In this document: positions 54,021 through 63,308 of the stretch, one piece after another
How the letters are laid out: the number at the start of each line of letters is the position of its first letter
Position numbering within the stretch: the first letter of the stretch is position 1
Program-made: the position numbers and the translations under genes
DNA from: Candidatus Gallitreponema excrementavium
GTDB taxonomy: Bacteria; Spirochaetota; Spirochaetia; Treponematales; Treponemataceae
NCBI GenBank assembly: GCA_017694795.1
Contig: JADIMM010000117.1
Span: forward strand, 49,429 to 113,428
Length of the DNA stretch: 64,000 nucleotides
Direction: 5' to 3'
Notes under the pieces: generated by a model
What the model was told of the DNA's origin: nothing
The model's input: only the letters and a program-made list of their open reading frames with translations
The model's database searches: none

Positions 54021-54937
54021 TTTCAATAATAGTACCTGTTTATAATTCGGAGTTATTTTTATCGGAATGTTTGGATTCAATAAAAAAACAAACATACAAA
54101 GACTTTGAAGCAATAATATATAATGACGGCTCCACTGATAAGTCCAAGGAAATATGTGAAAAAATTGTTCAAGAAGACAATCGGTTTAAATATTACGAAC
54201 AAAAGAACCAGGGGCCGGGAACAACAAGAAACAACGCATTAAAGAAAGCTTCCGGTGATTATATATGTTTCGTGGACAGTGATGATATTGTTTCCGAATA
54301 TTACCTTGAAAGACTTTATGATGCGATAGTAGAAACTGATGCAGACATTTCTGTATGTGATTTAACCAGATTATCCCCTTCCAGCTTTAAAATTTTGAAC
54401 AACACACCATTGATTTTAAATAAAGAAGAAGCAATAACAGAGCTTATTCAAGAAAAAAAATTAAGGAACTATTCTTATTGTAGATTAATAAAAAAAGATA
54501 AAATCCAAAACATCACTTTTGATACAACAAAAAACGAAGATGTTTTCTTTTCACTAAGATTATTCAAAAACATTAACAAAACAGCAGTTATTGATGATAA
54601 ATTATATTTTTACCGTATAAATAACCAAAGTATAACAAATCAAAATAATTTTGAATTTGAGTTTAATGTATTGGAAAATTATTTAAAATGCAATGAAATT
54701 TTGGATAATGAAGAGCAGATAAAAATAAATAAAAAAAAGATTTTCAACTACGCATTCCGCTTATATGATAAGTTTTATTGGCAGCAAAAAAACAATCCAC
54801 TTCTAATCAGTATTTTAAGGGAATATACAAGCTATTCTGATAATAAGAAATTTATTTTTTTTGTAAAGCATCCACAGATTTATAAAATTTATAAAACAGT
54901 ACAAAAAACATACCGTAAAATCAGGTATAAGGATTAA
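54017..54937 (+). CDS. GT2-family glycosyltransferase
   Basis: A 306-residue GT-A enzyme with the standard SIIVPVYNSELFLSECLDSI opening, YNDGSTDKSKEI, and the metal-binding FVDSDDIVSEYYLE. NQGPGTTRNNALKKASGDYIC is the conserved nucleotide-binding helix and strand. The C-terminal third is basic and poorly conserved, as usual for acceptor domains in this family. The start overlaps the preceding gene by four bases (ATGA), and the next gene begins two bases after the stop. Confidence 0.94.
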   Translation: MISIIVPVYNSELFLSECLDSIKKQTYKDFEAIIYNDGSTDKSKEICEKIVQEDNRFKYYEQKNQGPGTTRNNALKKASGDYICFVDSDDIVSEYYLERLYDAIVETDADISVCDLTRLSPSSFKILNNTPLILNKEEAITELIQEKKLRNYSYCRLIKKDKIQNITFDTTKNEDVFFSLRLFKNINKTAVIDDKLYFYRINNQSITNQNNFEFEFNVLENYLKCNEILDNEEQIKINKKKIFNYAFRLYDKFYWQQKNNPLLISILREYTSYSDNKKFIFFVKHPQIYKIYKTVQKTYRKIRYKD

Positions 54938-54939
54938 AA

Positions 54940-55815
54940 ATGAAATTTACACGCGAATTTTGCATAGTAAACTATGCTTCAGGCATATATAAAAAAGGAC
55001 AAAAAAGATTAAAAGACAGCCTGATTTCAAATGGATACACAGGTGATTTTCTTTTTTTTACAGAAGAAAATGGTGAACTTATACCATCACAGGACGAGTC
55101 ACCTTGGGGATTTAAACCTGTCTTATTAAATTATGCAAAAGAAAAGGGATATAAGTATATTTTGTGGGTGGATTCAAATATGATTTGTATCCGAAAACCT
55201 GTAACAATTTTCAAAAAAATAATAAAAGACGGTTATTATATTTCCAGCTCATATACTACAAAGATGGGATATTGGTGTTCAGATATAGCATTAGAAAACT
55301 TTGGCATTGACAGAGAAACATCATTCAAAATAACAGAAGTAAATCCCTCTTATGTCGGGATAAATACACAAAATTCAATTGCAGTAAGCCTACTAAATGA
55401 ATGGAATAAATACGCCTTAGACGGAATTACATTCCGTGGAATCCCTCAAAATTATCCGTTGTCAGAAACTAATAAAAACGACAAGGGAATAGTTTCAAAG
55501 GACAGCAGGGTTAAGGGACACAGACATGACCAAACAGCAATATCATTTCTTATCTGGAAATACAGGCTCAAGATTTCTTATATGGAAACAAAGAATATTC
55601 AAAGTTTAACTGCTACCAAGGAAAATAAATATTCAAAGGCTATTCCATTAACAACTGAAATTGTGCAAAACCGGGATATTAAATTTGAAGATTATTATAA
55701 AACCTATAACAAATGGGGAAACAAAAAGGGATTAGACAAGATTAGATTTATAATTTTATCACTAATTGACACTATAAGATTTGAAACTAAAAATATTGTA
55801 TATAAACTAAAATGA
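54940..55815 (+). CDS. Probable GT-A-type glycosyltransferase
   Basis: A 291-residue protein. The WGFKPVLLNYAKEKGYKYILWVDSN block resembles the nucleotide-sugar site of GT-A enzymes that read a DxD-like VDS motif; FRGIP, YVGINT and the later HRHDQTAISFL are the usual acceptor-side positions (histidine and DQ in the active site of GT8/GT34-like proteins). I cannot assign a CAZy family. Its overlap of four bases with the next gene and AT-rich composition fit the cluster. Confidence 0.7.
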   Translation: MKFTREFCIVNYASGIYKKGQKRLKDSLISNGYTGDFLFFTEENGELIPSQDESPWGFKPVLLNYAKEKGYKYILWVDSNMICIRKPVTIFKKIIKDGYYISSSYTTKMGYWCSDIALENFGIDRETSFKITEVNPSYVGINTQNSIAVSLLNEWNKYALDGITFRGIPQNYPLSETNKNDKGIVSKDSRVKGHRHDQTAISFLIWKYRLKISYMETKNIQSLTATKENKYSKAIPLTTEIVQNRDIKFEDYYKTYNKWGNKKGLDKIRFIILSLIDTIRFETKNIVYKLK

Positions 55816-56819
55816 AAACAGTATTTATAGCCTTAGGTTTTCACCTTCAAAACACAAAATCATCTCTGTTTTTTATTGATATACTAAAACAAAATATAAA
55901 AGATCTGTATATCGTTTCAGAAAATGATGCCTGGTATGAAATACCAAGAATAAAACCTGAAAATATAATAATCTGGCAGGCAATTTTTACACCGGAGGAG
56001 ATTGATTCCTGGAAAGCAAAAACAGTGACAATAATACCAATGTATGATGCCTGTCCACACACATTGGATTTTTGGGGAAAATACAAAAAATATAAAATTT
56101 TCTGTTTTTCTAAAACTCTTTATAATTTCTTAAAAGGGAATGATTTTAATACATTTTATTGTCAGTATTACATTGAACCAAACAAAGAGATTAAAATAAA
56201 TAAAAAAGATTCGTATAATGTCTTTTATTGGGAAAGAAGCAATAAAATAAACTGGGAACTTGTATCAAAACTGCTTGGTAATTTAAGCATAAATAACATA
56301 CATTATCATTATTCCACAAATATAAAACAAAAGAATAATAATTTTCCAACCAACGAGGAAATAAAGAAATTTAACATTAATTTTTCCGACTGGTTTGAAA
56401 CACAGGATGAATACATAGAAATTCTTAAAAAATCAGATATTTACATCGCTCCTAGAGAATATGAAGGAATCGGATTATCTTTTATCGAAGCAATGTCTTA
56501 TGGATGTATGGTAATAGCATATGACCAACCAACCATGAATGAATATATCAAAAACAATGTAAACGGAATATTATTCACTGACAAACAGGAACCAATCTTG
56601 CTATCAAATGAAGAAATCTATGATTTAAGAATCAATTCATACAATGAAGTAAAATCAGGTTGGAAACAATGGTGTAATTCAATCCCAGATATTATTGAAT
56701 TCATTGAATCCCCTTTGATTAATTATTCTCCTAAAAGAAAGTATCTTTTATATACGTACAAAAGATTACGGACATTATTAAGAAGAATATTTTACTTTTT
56801 TAAGAATAAGTTAAATTAA
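55812..56819 (+). CDS. GT4-like glycosyltransferase
   Basis: A 335-residue GT-B protein. The donor-side pattern is IYIAPREYEGIGLSFIEAMSYGCMVIA followed by EYIKNNVNGILF, with both glutamates of the E-x7-E motif. The N-terminal half is short and lacks the usual glycine-rich loop, so the acceptor may be unusual. The C-terminus is a basic, amphipathic stretch (KRLRTLLRRIFYFFKNK) suited to membrane association. It overlaps the preceding gene by four bases. Confidence 0.85.
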   Translation: MKTVFIALGFHLQNTKSSLFFIDILKQNIKDLYIVSENDAWYEIPRIKPENIIIWQAIFTPEEIDSWKAKTVTIIPMYDACPHTLDFWGKYKKYKIFCFSKTLYNFLKGNDFNTFYCQYYIEPNKEIKINKKDSYNVFYWERSNKINWELVSKLLGNLSINNIHYHYSTNIKQKNNNFPTNEEIKKFNINFSDWFETQDEYIEILKKSDIYIAPREYEGIGLSFIEAMSYGCMVIAYDQPTMNEYIKNNVNGILFTDKQEPILLSNEEIYDLRINSYNEVKSGWKQWCNSIPDIIEFIESPLINYSPKRKYLLYTYKRLRTLLRRIFYFFKNKLN

Positions 56820-56873
56820 TTTTTTGTATAAAAACTGTTATTTTATTTGTAGAACCACGAGGAAATAACATCA

Positions 56874-57941
56874 ATGACCAAAACAGGTTTTATCCCTTAT
56901 GAAAGCGACACAAACAATCATGTAAAAATAATCAAGAACATCATACAAAATGAAGGTTATGAGGTTTACAATCCTTTTGATAAATCCTGCCCTAATCTAA
57001 AAATCATAAATTTAAACTGGTTTGAAAGCATTTACGGGACAAATTATATCAGTATCCTTTTAAAATATTTAAAAAAGAAAGTTTTAATTCAGTTATGGAA
57101 AATAAAAAAAATCAAACTAGTCTACACAATGCACAATAAATTACCTCACGATATTAAATACAGCAACTTGATAAAAAAATTCATTATCTTTTTATGCAAA
57201 AAATCTGACGCAATAATAGTAATGTCCAAAATTTCATTTGAGTATATTAAGAACGACTTAAAAAATCCGCAGGCATTAAACAAAACCTATTATATCCCTT
57301 TACCAAACTATATTGACACAACAACACCAGAAGACTACAAATCATATACTGAAGCACACAGTTCTTTTAATTTACTTTTTTTTGGTGTAATAAAACCTTA
57401 TAAAAATATTGAATTATTGATAAATGTTTTTAATGATCTCTCAAATATGGATATTAATTTGTTAATTTGCGGGAAACCAATCACAAAAGAATATGGATAT
57501 TCACTGGAATCATTAATAAAAAACAAAAAAATCAAAACCAAATTTGAGTTTATAAGCGAAAAAGACCTCGACGAACTTATAAAAAAAACAGACTGTTGTA
57601 TTTTGCCCTATGACAAAAAATCAAGTCTTAATTCCGGCGCTGCAATCCATGCCTTTTCATTAGGAAAAACCGTCATTTCACCGGCAATAGGTACCATCCT
57701 GGATATGCCTGAAGATTCTGTTTTCAGCTATGATTACAACGATGAAACAAATCACTATAAGAACTTAAAAAATACGATTTTAAAAGCATATGAAATATTT
57801 TCCAGTGACAAAAACACTTTTAATCAAAAATCACTCAAGGCTTATAATTTTATAAAAGAAAATAATTCACATAAGAGAATAGGCTTACTCTACAACGAAG
57901 TGTACAAAGCGGTACTAAATGAAAAAGATTCTTGCTATTAA
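56874..57941 (+). CDS. GT4-like glycosyltransferase
   Basis: A 355-residue GT-B protein. The N-terminal half is rich in lysine and includes LVYTMHNKLPHD, comparable with the H-containing acceptor loop of GT4 enzymes. The donor half has LLFFGVIKPYKNIELLI, LICGKP and the site ILPYDKKSSLNSGAAIHAFSLGKTVI, where the first glutamate of E-x7-E is replaced by a small residue. This resembles the GT4 members annotated as beta-1,4-mannosyltransferase or GumK-like. The next gene begins 23 bases before this one ends. Confidence 0.8.
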   Translation: MTKTGFIPYESDTNNHVKIIKNIIQNEGYEVYNPFDKSCPNLKIINLNWFESIYGTNYISILLKYLKKKVLIQLWKIKKIKLVYTMHNKLPHDIKYSNLIKKFIIFLCKKSDAIIVMSKISFEYIKNDLKNPQALNKTYYIPLPNYIDTTTPEDYKSYTEAHSSFNLLFFGVIKPYKNIELLINVFNDLSNMDINLLICGKPITKEYGYSLESLIKNKKIKTKFEFISEKDLDELIKKTDCCILPYDKKSSLNSGAAIHAFSLGKTVISPAIGTILDMPEDSVFSYDYNDETNHYKNLKNTILKAYEIFSSDKNTFNQKSLKAYNFIKENNSHKRIGLLYNEVYKAVLNEKDSCY

Positions 57942-58761
57942 GACTTTTGGAAATCACACCAATAATTTATATCAATTTACCCAACTATATTGCATTGCAA
58001 GAGAAAACAACCTAAATCTTTCTTATTTGCAATTCTACAAAATAAAAAAGTTTTACAACATAAATTATAGTAATAAATCTAATTTAACGATTGATATATT
58101 TTACCGGATTTTGCATTATATATTCAATTTTTTAGCCAAAATTAAAATTATAAAAATTTACAATTTATCCTTACCAGAAAAATGCAACAAATTCATTACA
58201 GATATATGCAATAAAAGAAAAATACTTTTTTTTACAACAGGCTGGTCCCACAGCAATAACCCTATTTTATACCAAGGAAAGGACTTGGAAGTAAAATACA
58301 AGGATGAAATCAACAGTCTGTTCAAAAATGATTGTGGTGAAATATTAAAAAAATATTTTCCAGATAAAAACAAAGTCACAATAGGGTTACATATCCGTCG
58401 TGGTGACTACAAGTACTACAAGGACGGAAAATACTACTATATTGATGAAGTATATCAAAATGCAGTGAAATCATTCACTGACAATATAAACCTAAAAGAC
58501 TTTAATATCATAATATTTACCAATGACAAAGATTTAGATAAAGAATTCTATTTAAAAAAATTTAAAAACTGTTTTTTTTCAAATGAAGAATTCCAAATTG
58601 ATTATGAACTAATGAAAAACTGCAATTACCTTATCGGGCCCCCCAGCTCGTTCACCATGTGGGCAAGTTATCTTGGCAATGTGCCTCTTTATCATATAAA
58701 AGAAAAAAATCAAGCTGTAACCAGGGAGTGTTTTAAAATCTGCGATGGATTTACCAGTTAA
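57919..58761 (+). CDS. GT11-like glycosyltransferase (fucosyltransferase fold)
   Basis: A 280-residue protein with the GDP-fucose-binding motif HIRRGDY at about residue 155 and the later LIGPPSSFTMWASYLGNVP, equivalent to the S-S-F-S-W motif of GT11 alpha-1,2-fucosyltransferases. The N-terminal KTFGNHTNNLYQF corresponds to the GGLGNQMFQY block in diverged form. It overlaps the previous gene by 23 bases and the next by 17. A second, more canonical GT11 gene lies at 61419. Confidence 0.8.
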   Translation: MKKILAIKTFGNHTNNLYQFTQLYCIARENNLNLSYLQFYKIKKFYNINYSNKSNLTIDIFYRILHYIFNFLAKIKIIKIYNLSLPEKCNKFITDICNKRKILFFTTGWSHSNNPILYQGKDLEVKYKDEINSLFKNDCGEILKKYFPDKNKVTIGLHIRRGDYKYYKDGKYYYIDEVYQNAVKSFTDNINLKDFNIIIFTNDKDLDKEFYLKKFKNCFFSNEEFQIDYELMKNCNYLIGPPSSFTMWASYLGNVPLYHIKEKNQAVTRECFKICDGFTS

Positions 58762-59584
58762 GAAAGCGGTAGTTTTATTAGCCGTTGGAGAAAAATACGA
58801 AAAACTGTTATCAACAAACATCAGCCAATTTAAAAGCTACGCTGAAAAATATAATGCTGACCTTGTTGTAATAAAACAAAAGCTTGATTCCACCAACAAA
58901 AGAAGTTTCTTTTATCAGAAGCTTTTACTTCCGGATCATTTAAAAGAATACGATATATGCGTTTTCTTTGATATTGATATTTTAATAAATCCGGACTGCC
59001 CTTCCCTTTTTGATTTATTGCCGGAGAACAAGGGCTTTGGAGCCGTATATTCTCCCAGAGGAAGTGATAAATTTAAAGCTTTTTACAGTAACAGACCAGA
59101 AGTTTTAAACGAAACCACCGAAACATATTTTTCGTCCCGTAATTTTCCGCCGCCATACAGCAACCTGACTGGCAACATTAACGGCGGAGTTTTTGTTTTT
59201 AAACCCAAATTAATTGCAGAAGCTTTTAAGAATTATTATTTTTCTGATCATTCACAAGGAGAAAAAGAAGCCTTTGAAGAAGCTCCGATGGCATATATTA
59301 CCCAAAGTTTGGGTTTGTTTTTTCCACTGGATGAAAAATTTAACACTCAATTTTTTTATGAATTATATACACCTGAAGGTAAAAATATTCTGAAAATAAA
59401 GAAAAATCTTTTTTATAAAATTATTAACGAGATTTTAATCAGAATATTTAAATTACCACCAGACATCATAATATTTAAAAAGTTGAGAGACTTTTCTCAA
59501 CAGATACTAAATAATGTTTATATTCTTCATTTTTCAGGAAGAATGAACCCAAAACTTTACAGCCTTAAACAGGAAGACAAATGA
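58745..59584 (+). CDS. GT8-like GT-A glycosyltransferase
   Basis: A 279-residue protein. Metal binding is suggested by ICVFFDIDILINPDCPSLFDLL (DxD, about residues 75-95), and NINGGVFVFKPKL is the NGG acceptor-site block of GT8-like enzymes. The C-terminal HFSGRMNPK resembles the HF-G-x-KP motif of that family. The start overlaps the preceding gene by 17 bases; its stop overlaps the next start by four. Specificity unknown. Confidence 0.78.
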   Translation: MDLPVKKAVVLLAVGEKYEKLLSTNISQFKSYAEKYNADLVVIKQKLDSTNKRSFFYQKLLLPDHLKEYDICVFFDIDILINPDCPSLFDLLPENKGFGAVYSPRGSDKFKAFYSNRPEVLNETTETYFSSRNFPPPYSNLTGNINGGVFVFKPKLIAEAFKNYYFSDHSQGEKEAFEEAPMAYITQSLGLFFPLDEKFNTQFFYELYTPEGKNILKIKKNLFYKIINEILIRIFKLPPDIIIFKKLRDFSQQILNNVYILHFSGRMNPKLYSLKQEDK

Positions 59585-60528
59585 CCGGATATAAATGTAA
59601 AAGCCCAATAGTATTCATTATTTTCAACCGAGAAGATACAGCTACTGAAGTTTTTAAAATCATAAGACAGGTTCAACCGCCGGAACTCTTTGTCATTGCT
59701 GACGGTGCAAGGCAAAACAAAACAGGGGAACAGGAACGGGTAGAAAAAACAAGGGCAATAATCAACGGTGTTGACTGGGAATGCAAGGTTTATAAAAATT
59801 TTTCAGAAACAAACCTTGGATGCCTGAGACGCATTTCTTCCGGCCTGGACTGGGTTTTTTCAATAGCAGACAGGGCAATAATCCTTGAGGATGATTGTTG
59901 TGCAAATATAAGTTTTTTTAAATTTTGTGATGAGTTACTGGAAAAATATTCTGCAAATGATAAAATCATGATGATTTCAGGAAACAACAATTCCCTTACT
60001 GAATGCAGTGAATCGTTTTATTTTACCAATTATTTTCATATATGGGGTTGGGCGACCTGGAGACGGGCTTGGATTAAAAACGAAATAAATATGGAAAGCT
60101 GGCCTGAAAATAAAAAAAACGGATTATTAAAAAATATTTTTAAAAAAAGATCGGAAATTTATTACTGGGAACATTATTTTGACTTATTGTATTCAAACAA
60201 TGTAGACAGTTGGGCGGTACCCTGGACTTATTCCTGTTATAAAAACTACGGTATTTCCATTGCCCCAAAAATCAATTTGATTTCAAATATAGGCATTGGA
60301 AGGGATTCTACCCATACCAAAAAAGAAAGTATTTTTTCAAAGGCCAAAACCGGGGAGCTTTCTTTCCCCCTTGTTTATCCGGAAGAAATTAAAGTAAATA
60401 AACTGCTTGATGAAAAAGAAAGAAAATTAAGGAATAAAGATTCGGGCCGTTTCCCCTATCCGCTTCAAATGGTTCTCGGTAAAATCAAATGGTTTTTAAT
60501 AAACTTTAAGAAAAGGAAGAAAGCATGA
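59581..60528 (+). CDS. GT-A glycosyltransferase of the HlpA-like group
   Basis: A 315-residue nucleotide-sugar transferase fold: PIVFIIFNREDTATEVFKII, LFVIADGARQNK, then AIILEDDCCANISFFKFCDELL (EDD metal site) and FHIWGWATWRRAW. This arrangement matches proteins often annotated as hemolysin-like HlpA or GNT-I-like glycosyltransferases, frequent in capsule loci. The C-terminus is basic (IKWFLINFKKRKK). It is linked by ATGA overlaps to both neighbours. Confidence 0.83.
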   Translation: MTGYKCKSPIVFIIFNREDTATEVFKIIRQVQPPELFVIADGARQNKTGEQERVEKTRAIINGVDWECKVYKNFSETNLGCLRRISSGLDWVFSIADRAIILEDDCCANISFFKFCDELLEKYSANDKIMMISGNNNSLTECSESFYFTNYFHIWGWATWRRAWIKNEINMESWPENKKNGLLKNIFKKRSEIYYWEHYFDLLYSNNVDSWAVPWTYSCYKNYGISIAPKINLISNIGIGRDSTHTKKESIFSKAKTGELSFPLVYPEEIKVNKLLDEKERKLRNKDSGRFPYPLQMVLGKIKWFLINFKKRKKA

Positions 60529-61415
60529 AAAATGCCTGTGTAAATGATTTTTCCATAATGATTATCGGAATTACAAAAAACGGTGGGAATAAATTAAAAA
60601 AAAATATATCAAGACTTTCCAAACTTGAAAGTTACTTTAAAAAACTGGATTTTTTAATTTATGAGAACGGTTCCACTGATAATACAATAAAAATCCTGAA
60701 TCAGATAAAACAGAAAAAATCGAATTTTAATTTTATTTCTGAATCTCTTACTCAAGATGATATAAACAAAATATGTAAGACGAAAACCCTGGACGGAAAG
60801 CCTTGCAGAATTGAAATTATAACCTATGCAAGAAACAAACTTCTTAAAGAAGCAGAAAAGCACTCTGAAAATTTTGACTACATTCTTAATATAGACTTGG
60901 ATATTCTTTTTCAAAACCCCTTTGATATTATAAAAACCTTTGAAAGATTTTCTGAAACTGATTTTGATTGTATAACCGGTTGTGGCCTTACAAAGTGGTT
61001 AAAATACAGGGATGCTTATGCATTCAGGAGTAAGGAATTTCCTTTCGGACCGGAGTTTCTGGGCGAATTCTGGTGGAATGACACAGTTCACAGGATTCAA
61101 AAAAGGTATAAAAAAAACCAGAAAATAAAAGTTTACTCTGCTTTTGGAGGGGCCGCAATTTATAAAAAAGAAGCTTATTTTTCTTCATTGTACAGCTGCT
61201 ACCCGGATGGAGATTTTATTAATGAACACCAAAAACTGGACTTTTCAAAAGTGGATTCATTACAAATAAAAAACTTAAATGATTCACCTGTGCCGAATAC
61301 CGGTTATACTGCCCCAATAATCTGCGAACATGTTCCTTTTCATTATGGGATGAGGAAAGCGGGGTTCAAAAAAATCTTTTTAGATACTTCTTGGAGATTT
61401 ATTTTCAGGGACTAG
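60525..61415 (+). CDS. GT-A glycosyltransferase, Cap59/CMT1-like
   Basis: A 296-residue protein. IIGITKNGGNKLKKNISRL and FLIYENGSTDNTIKILNQI form the nucleotide-binding start, and YILNIDLDILFQNPFDIIKTF carries the DLD metal site. SAFGGAAIYKKEAYF and CEHVPFHYGMRKAGFKKIF are in the positions conserved in the cryptococcal mannosyltransferase-like group, which I recognise only by general similarity. It overlaps the preceding gene by four bases and is followed by the fucosyltransferase gene three bases later. Confidence 0.78.
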   Translation: MKNACVNDFSIMIIGITKNGGNKLKKNISRLSKLESYFKKLDFLIYENGSTDNTIKILNQIKQKKSNFNFISESLTQDDINKICKTKTLDGKPCRIEIITYARNKLLKEAEKHSENFDYILNIDLDILFQNPFDIIKTFERFSETDFDCITGCGLTKWLKYRDAYAFRSKEFPFGPEFLGEFWWNDTVHRIQKRYKKNQKIKVYSAFGGAAIYKKEAYFSSLYSCYPDGDFINEHQKLDFSKVDSLQIKNLNDSPVPNTGYTAPIICEHVPFHYGMRKAGFKKIFLDTSWRFIFRD

Positions 61416-61418
61416 TTT

Positions 61419-62300
61419 ATGAAAATAGTAAAAATTTATGGAGGTCTTGGAAACCAGATGTTCCAGTATGCTTTTGCAAAAAACCTGGAAAAACTGACCG
61501 GAGACAATGTTTTTATTGATACAGAGTGGGGAAATAAAAATACAATCCACAACGGATATGAGCTGGATAAACTTTTTCCCGTTAATATGAAAAAGGCTAA
61601 AAACGAGGATATAGAAAGGCTTTCCACACAACCTGACTCTTTAAAAGATAAAATCAGAAAAAAATATTTTACAAAAAAAACACATTACATTGATAAAGTC
61701 TTTAGATATAACCCGGAACTTTATAGGTTGAAAGGTGATATTTACTTTGAAGGTTACTGGCAGTCAGAAAAATTTTTTTTTGAATCCAGGAATGAAATAA
61801 AGCAAACTTTTTCTTTTCCGGAAATTTCCGGCACAGAAAATAAAGAGCTTATAAATATAATCGACGGAAAAACCGCAGCAATACACGTCAGAAGAGGTGA
61901 TTATCTTAAAGAAAAGTATTTGTTTGTCTGTGATAAAAATTACTATAAAAATTCAATTGATATTCTAATAAACAAATACGGGATTACCAAATTAATTATC
62001 TTTTCCAATGACATTGTTTGGTGCCGGGAAAATCTTAACAAACGAGAGTTGGAAACCATTTATTGTACCTGGAACAGTGGTGCAGACTCATGGAAAGACA
62101 TGGCTTTAATCAGTCTTTGTCCTTACATTATTATCTCGAACAGTTCTTTCAGCTGGTGGGCGGCATATTTAAACAAAAATCCCGGTAAAAAAATATTATG
62201 CCCTGAAATCTGGGCAATAAAAAATAATAATCCGTTCTCTTATTATAAATTTGACTACAAAGATGTAATTCAAGAAGACTGGGAAAAGGTTAAATTATAA
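61419..62300 (+). CDS. GT11 alpha-1,2-fucosyltransferase-like protein
   Basis: A 293-residue inverting GT-B enzyme. All family blocks are seen: KIYGGLGNQMFQYAFAKNLE at the N-terminus, AAIHVRRGDYL (GDP-fucose binding) near residue 150, and ISNSSFSWWAAYLNKNPGKKI near the C-terminus. These indicate transfer of fucose, usually alpha-1,2 to galactose; GDP-fucose synthesis genes are not in the window. The stop shares one base with the following ATG (TAATG). Confidence 0.92.
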   Translation: MKIVKIYGGLGNQMFQYAFAKNLEKLTGDNVFIDTEWGNKNTIHNGYELDKLFPVNMKKAKNEDIERLSTQPDSLKDKIRKKYFTKKTHYIDKVFRYNPELYRLKGDIYFEGYWQSEKFFFESRNEIKQTFSFPEISGTENKELINIIDGKTAAIHVRRGDYLKEKYLFVCDKNYYKNSIDILINKYGITKLIIFSNDIVWCRENLNKRELETIYCTWNSGADSWKDMALISLCPYIIISNSSFSWWAAYLNKNPGKKILCPEIWAIKNNNPFSYYKFDYKDVIQEDWEKVKL

Positions 62301-63295
62301 TGTTTTCAATTATTATTCCTGTTTATAATACTCCATCAGAACAACTCAAGGCATCAATAAACTCTTGCATAAACCAAACTTACAGCGATATAGAAATAAT
62401 AATCATAAATGATGGTTCTAATCAAGAATGCCTTGATGTACTTGAGACTTATGCAGCGAAAGATAAAAGGATAATATTAATAAATGGTGACAAGGGTGGT
62501 GTCTCCCGGGCAAGAAACAAGGGTCTTGAATCTGCTACAAAAAAATATATTTTATTTTTAGATTCTGATGATATATTCGATATTAACACCTGCCAATTTA
62601 TAAAAGAAAATTTACCGGAAAAAAACACACTTTTAAGTTGGGATTTTGATGTATTTACCGGAAAAATGTATGACACCAAATCACAATACAAAAAAGAAGT
62701 AAAAACCGAGTTTTCAAATACAGAACTAAAGGAAAAAGTCCTGGATTTAAAATCCGGATTTGATGTTATACGGTGTAAATTATATGAAACTGAAATAATA
62801 AAAACACATGGTATTAAATTCTGTCCTGAATTGACCCAGGGAGAAGATATTATTTTTAACATGGATTATTTTCCATATGTAAAAAATTGTATAAAAATAA
62901 ATAAGATTTTATATCATTACAGGAAGGATTTTACTTCCCATTCACAAAGATTTAATCCAAACTACGGCGAGAAAATCAGAAAATTTTGTTCAGAAATTAT
63001 GTTAAGAAGCAATCAAGGCCTCTATGATATAGACAACTGTTATTCAAGAGTTATACAGGGTGTATTTGCTGCTTTGGCACATTATTTTTTCCATCCTGAT
63101 TCTTATTTAAAATTAAAAGATTTAAAAAAATATTTAGAGCAGGAACCATTTAAAAAATCAATAAAAGATTCAAGATACCGGGATTTTTCAATCCAAAGGC
63201 GATTTCCATTATTTTTTCTGAAACACAGAAATTATTTTTTCTTAAAACTAACAAGTAAAATCCGTTGGATTTATTTGAAACATAGATATAAATAA
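62300..63295 (+). CDS. GT2-family glycosyltransferase
   Basis: A 331-residue GT-A enzyme with SIIIPVYNTPSEQLKASINS, IIIINDGSNQECLDVL, KGGVSRARNKGLESATKKYILFLDSDD, and the acceptor-region block LTQGEDIIFNMDYF. The C-terminal tail (HRNYFFLKLTSKIRWIYLKH) is basic and hydrophobic, consistent with membrane contact. The start overlaps the fucosyltransferase stop by one base, and the next gene begins 13 bases after its stop. Confidence 0.94.
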   Translation: MFSIIIPVYNTPSEQLKASINSCINQTYSDIEIIIINDGSNQECLDVLETYAAKDKRIILINGDKGGVSRARNKGLESATKKYILFLDSDDIFDINTCQFIKENLPEKNTLLSWDFDVFTGKMYDTKSQYKKEVKTEFSNTELKEKVLDLKSGFDVIRCKLYETEIIKTHGIKFCPELTQGEDIIFNMDYFPYVKNCIKINKILYHYRKDFTSHSQRFNPNYGEKIRKFCSEIMLRSNQGLYDIDNCYSRVIQGVFAALAHYFFHPDSYLKLKDLKKYLEQEPFKKSIKDSRYRDFSIQRRFPLFFLKHRNYFFLKLTSKIRWIYLKHRYK

Positions 63296-63308
63296 TATAG
63301 CGCTAAAT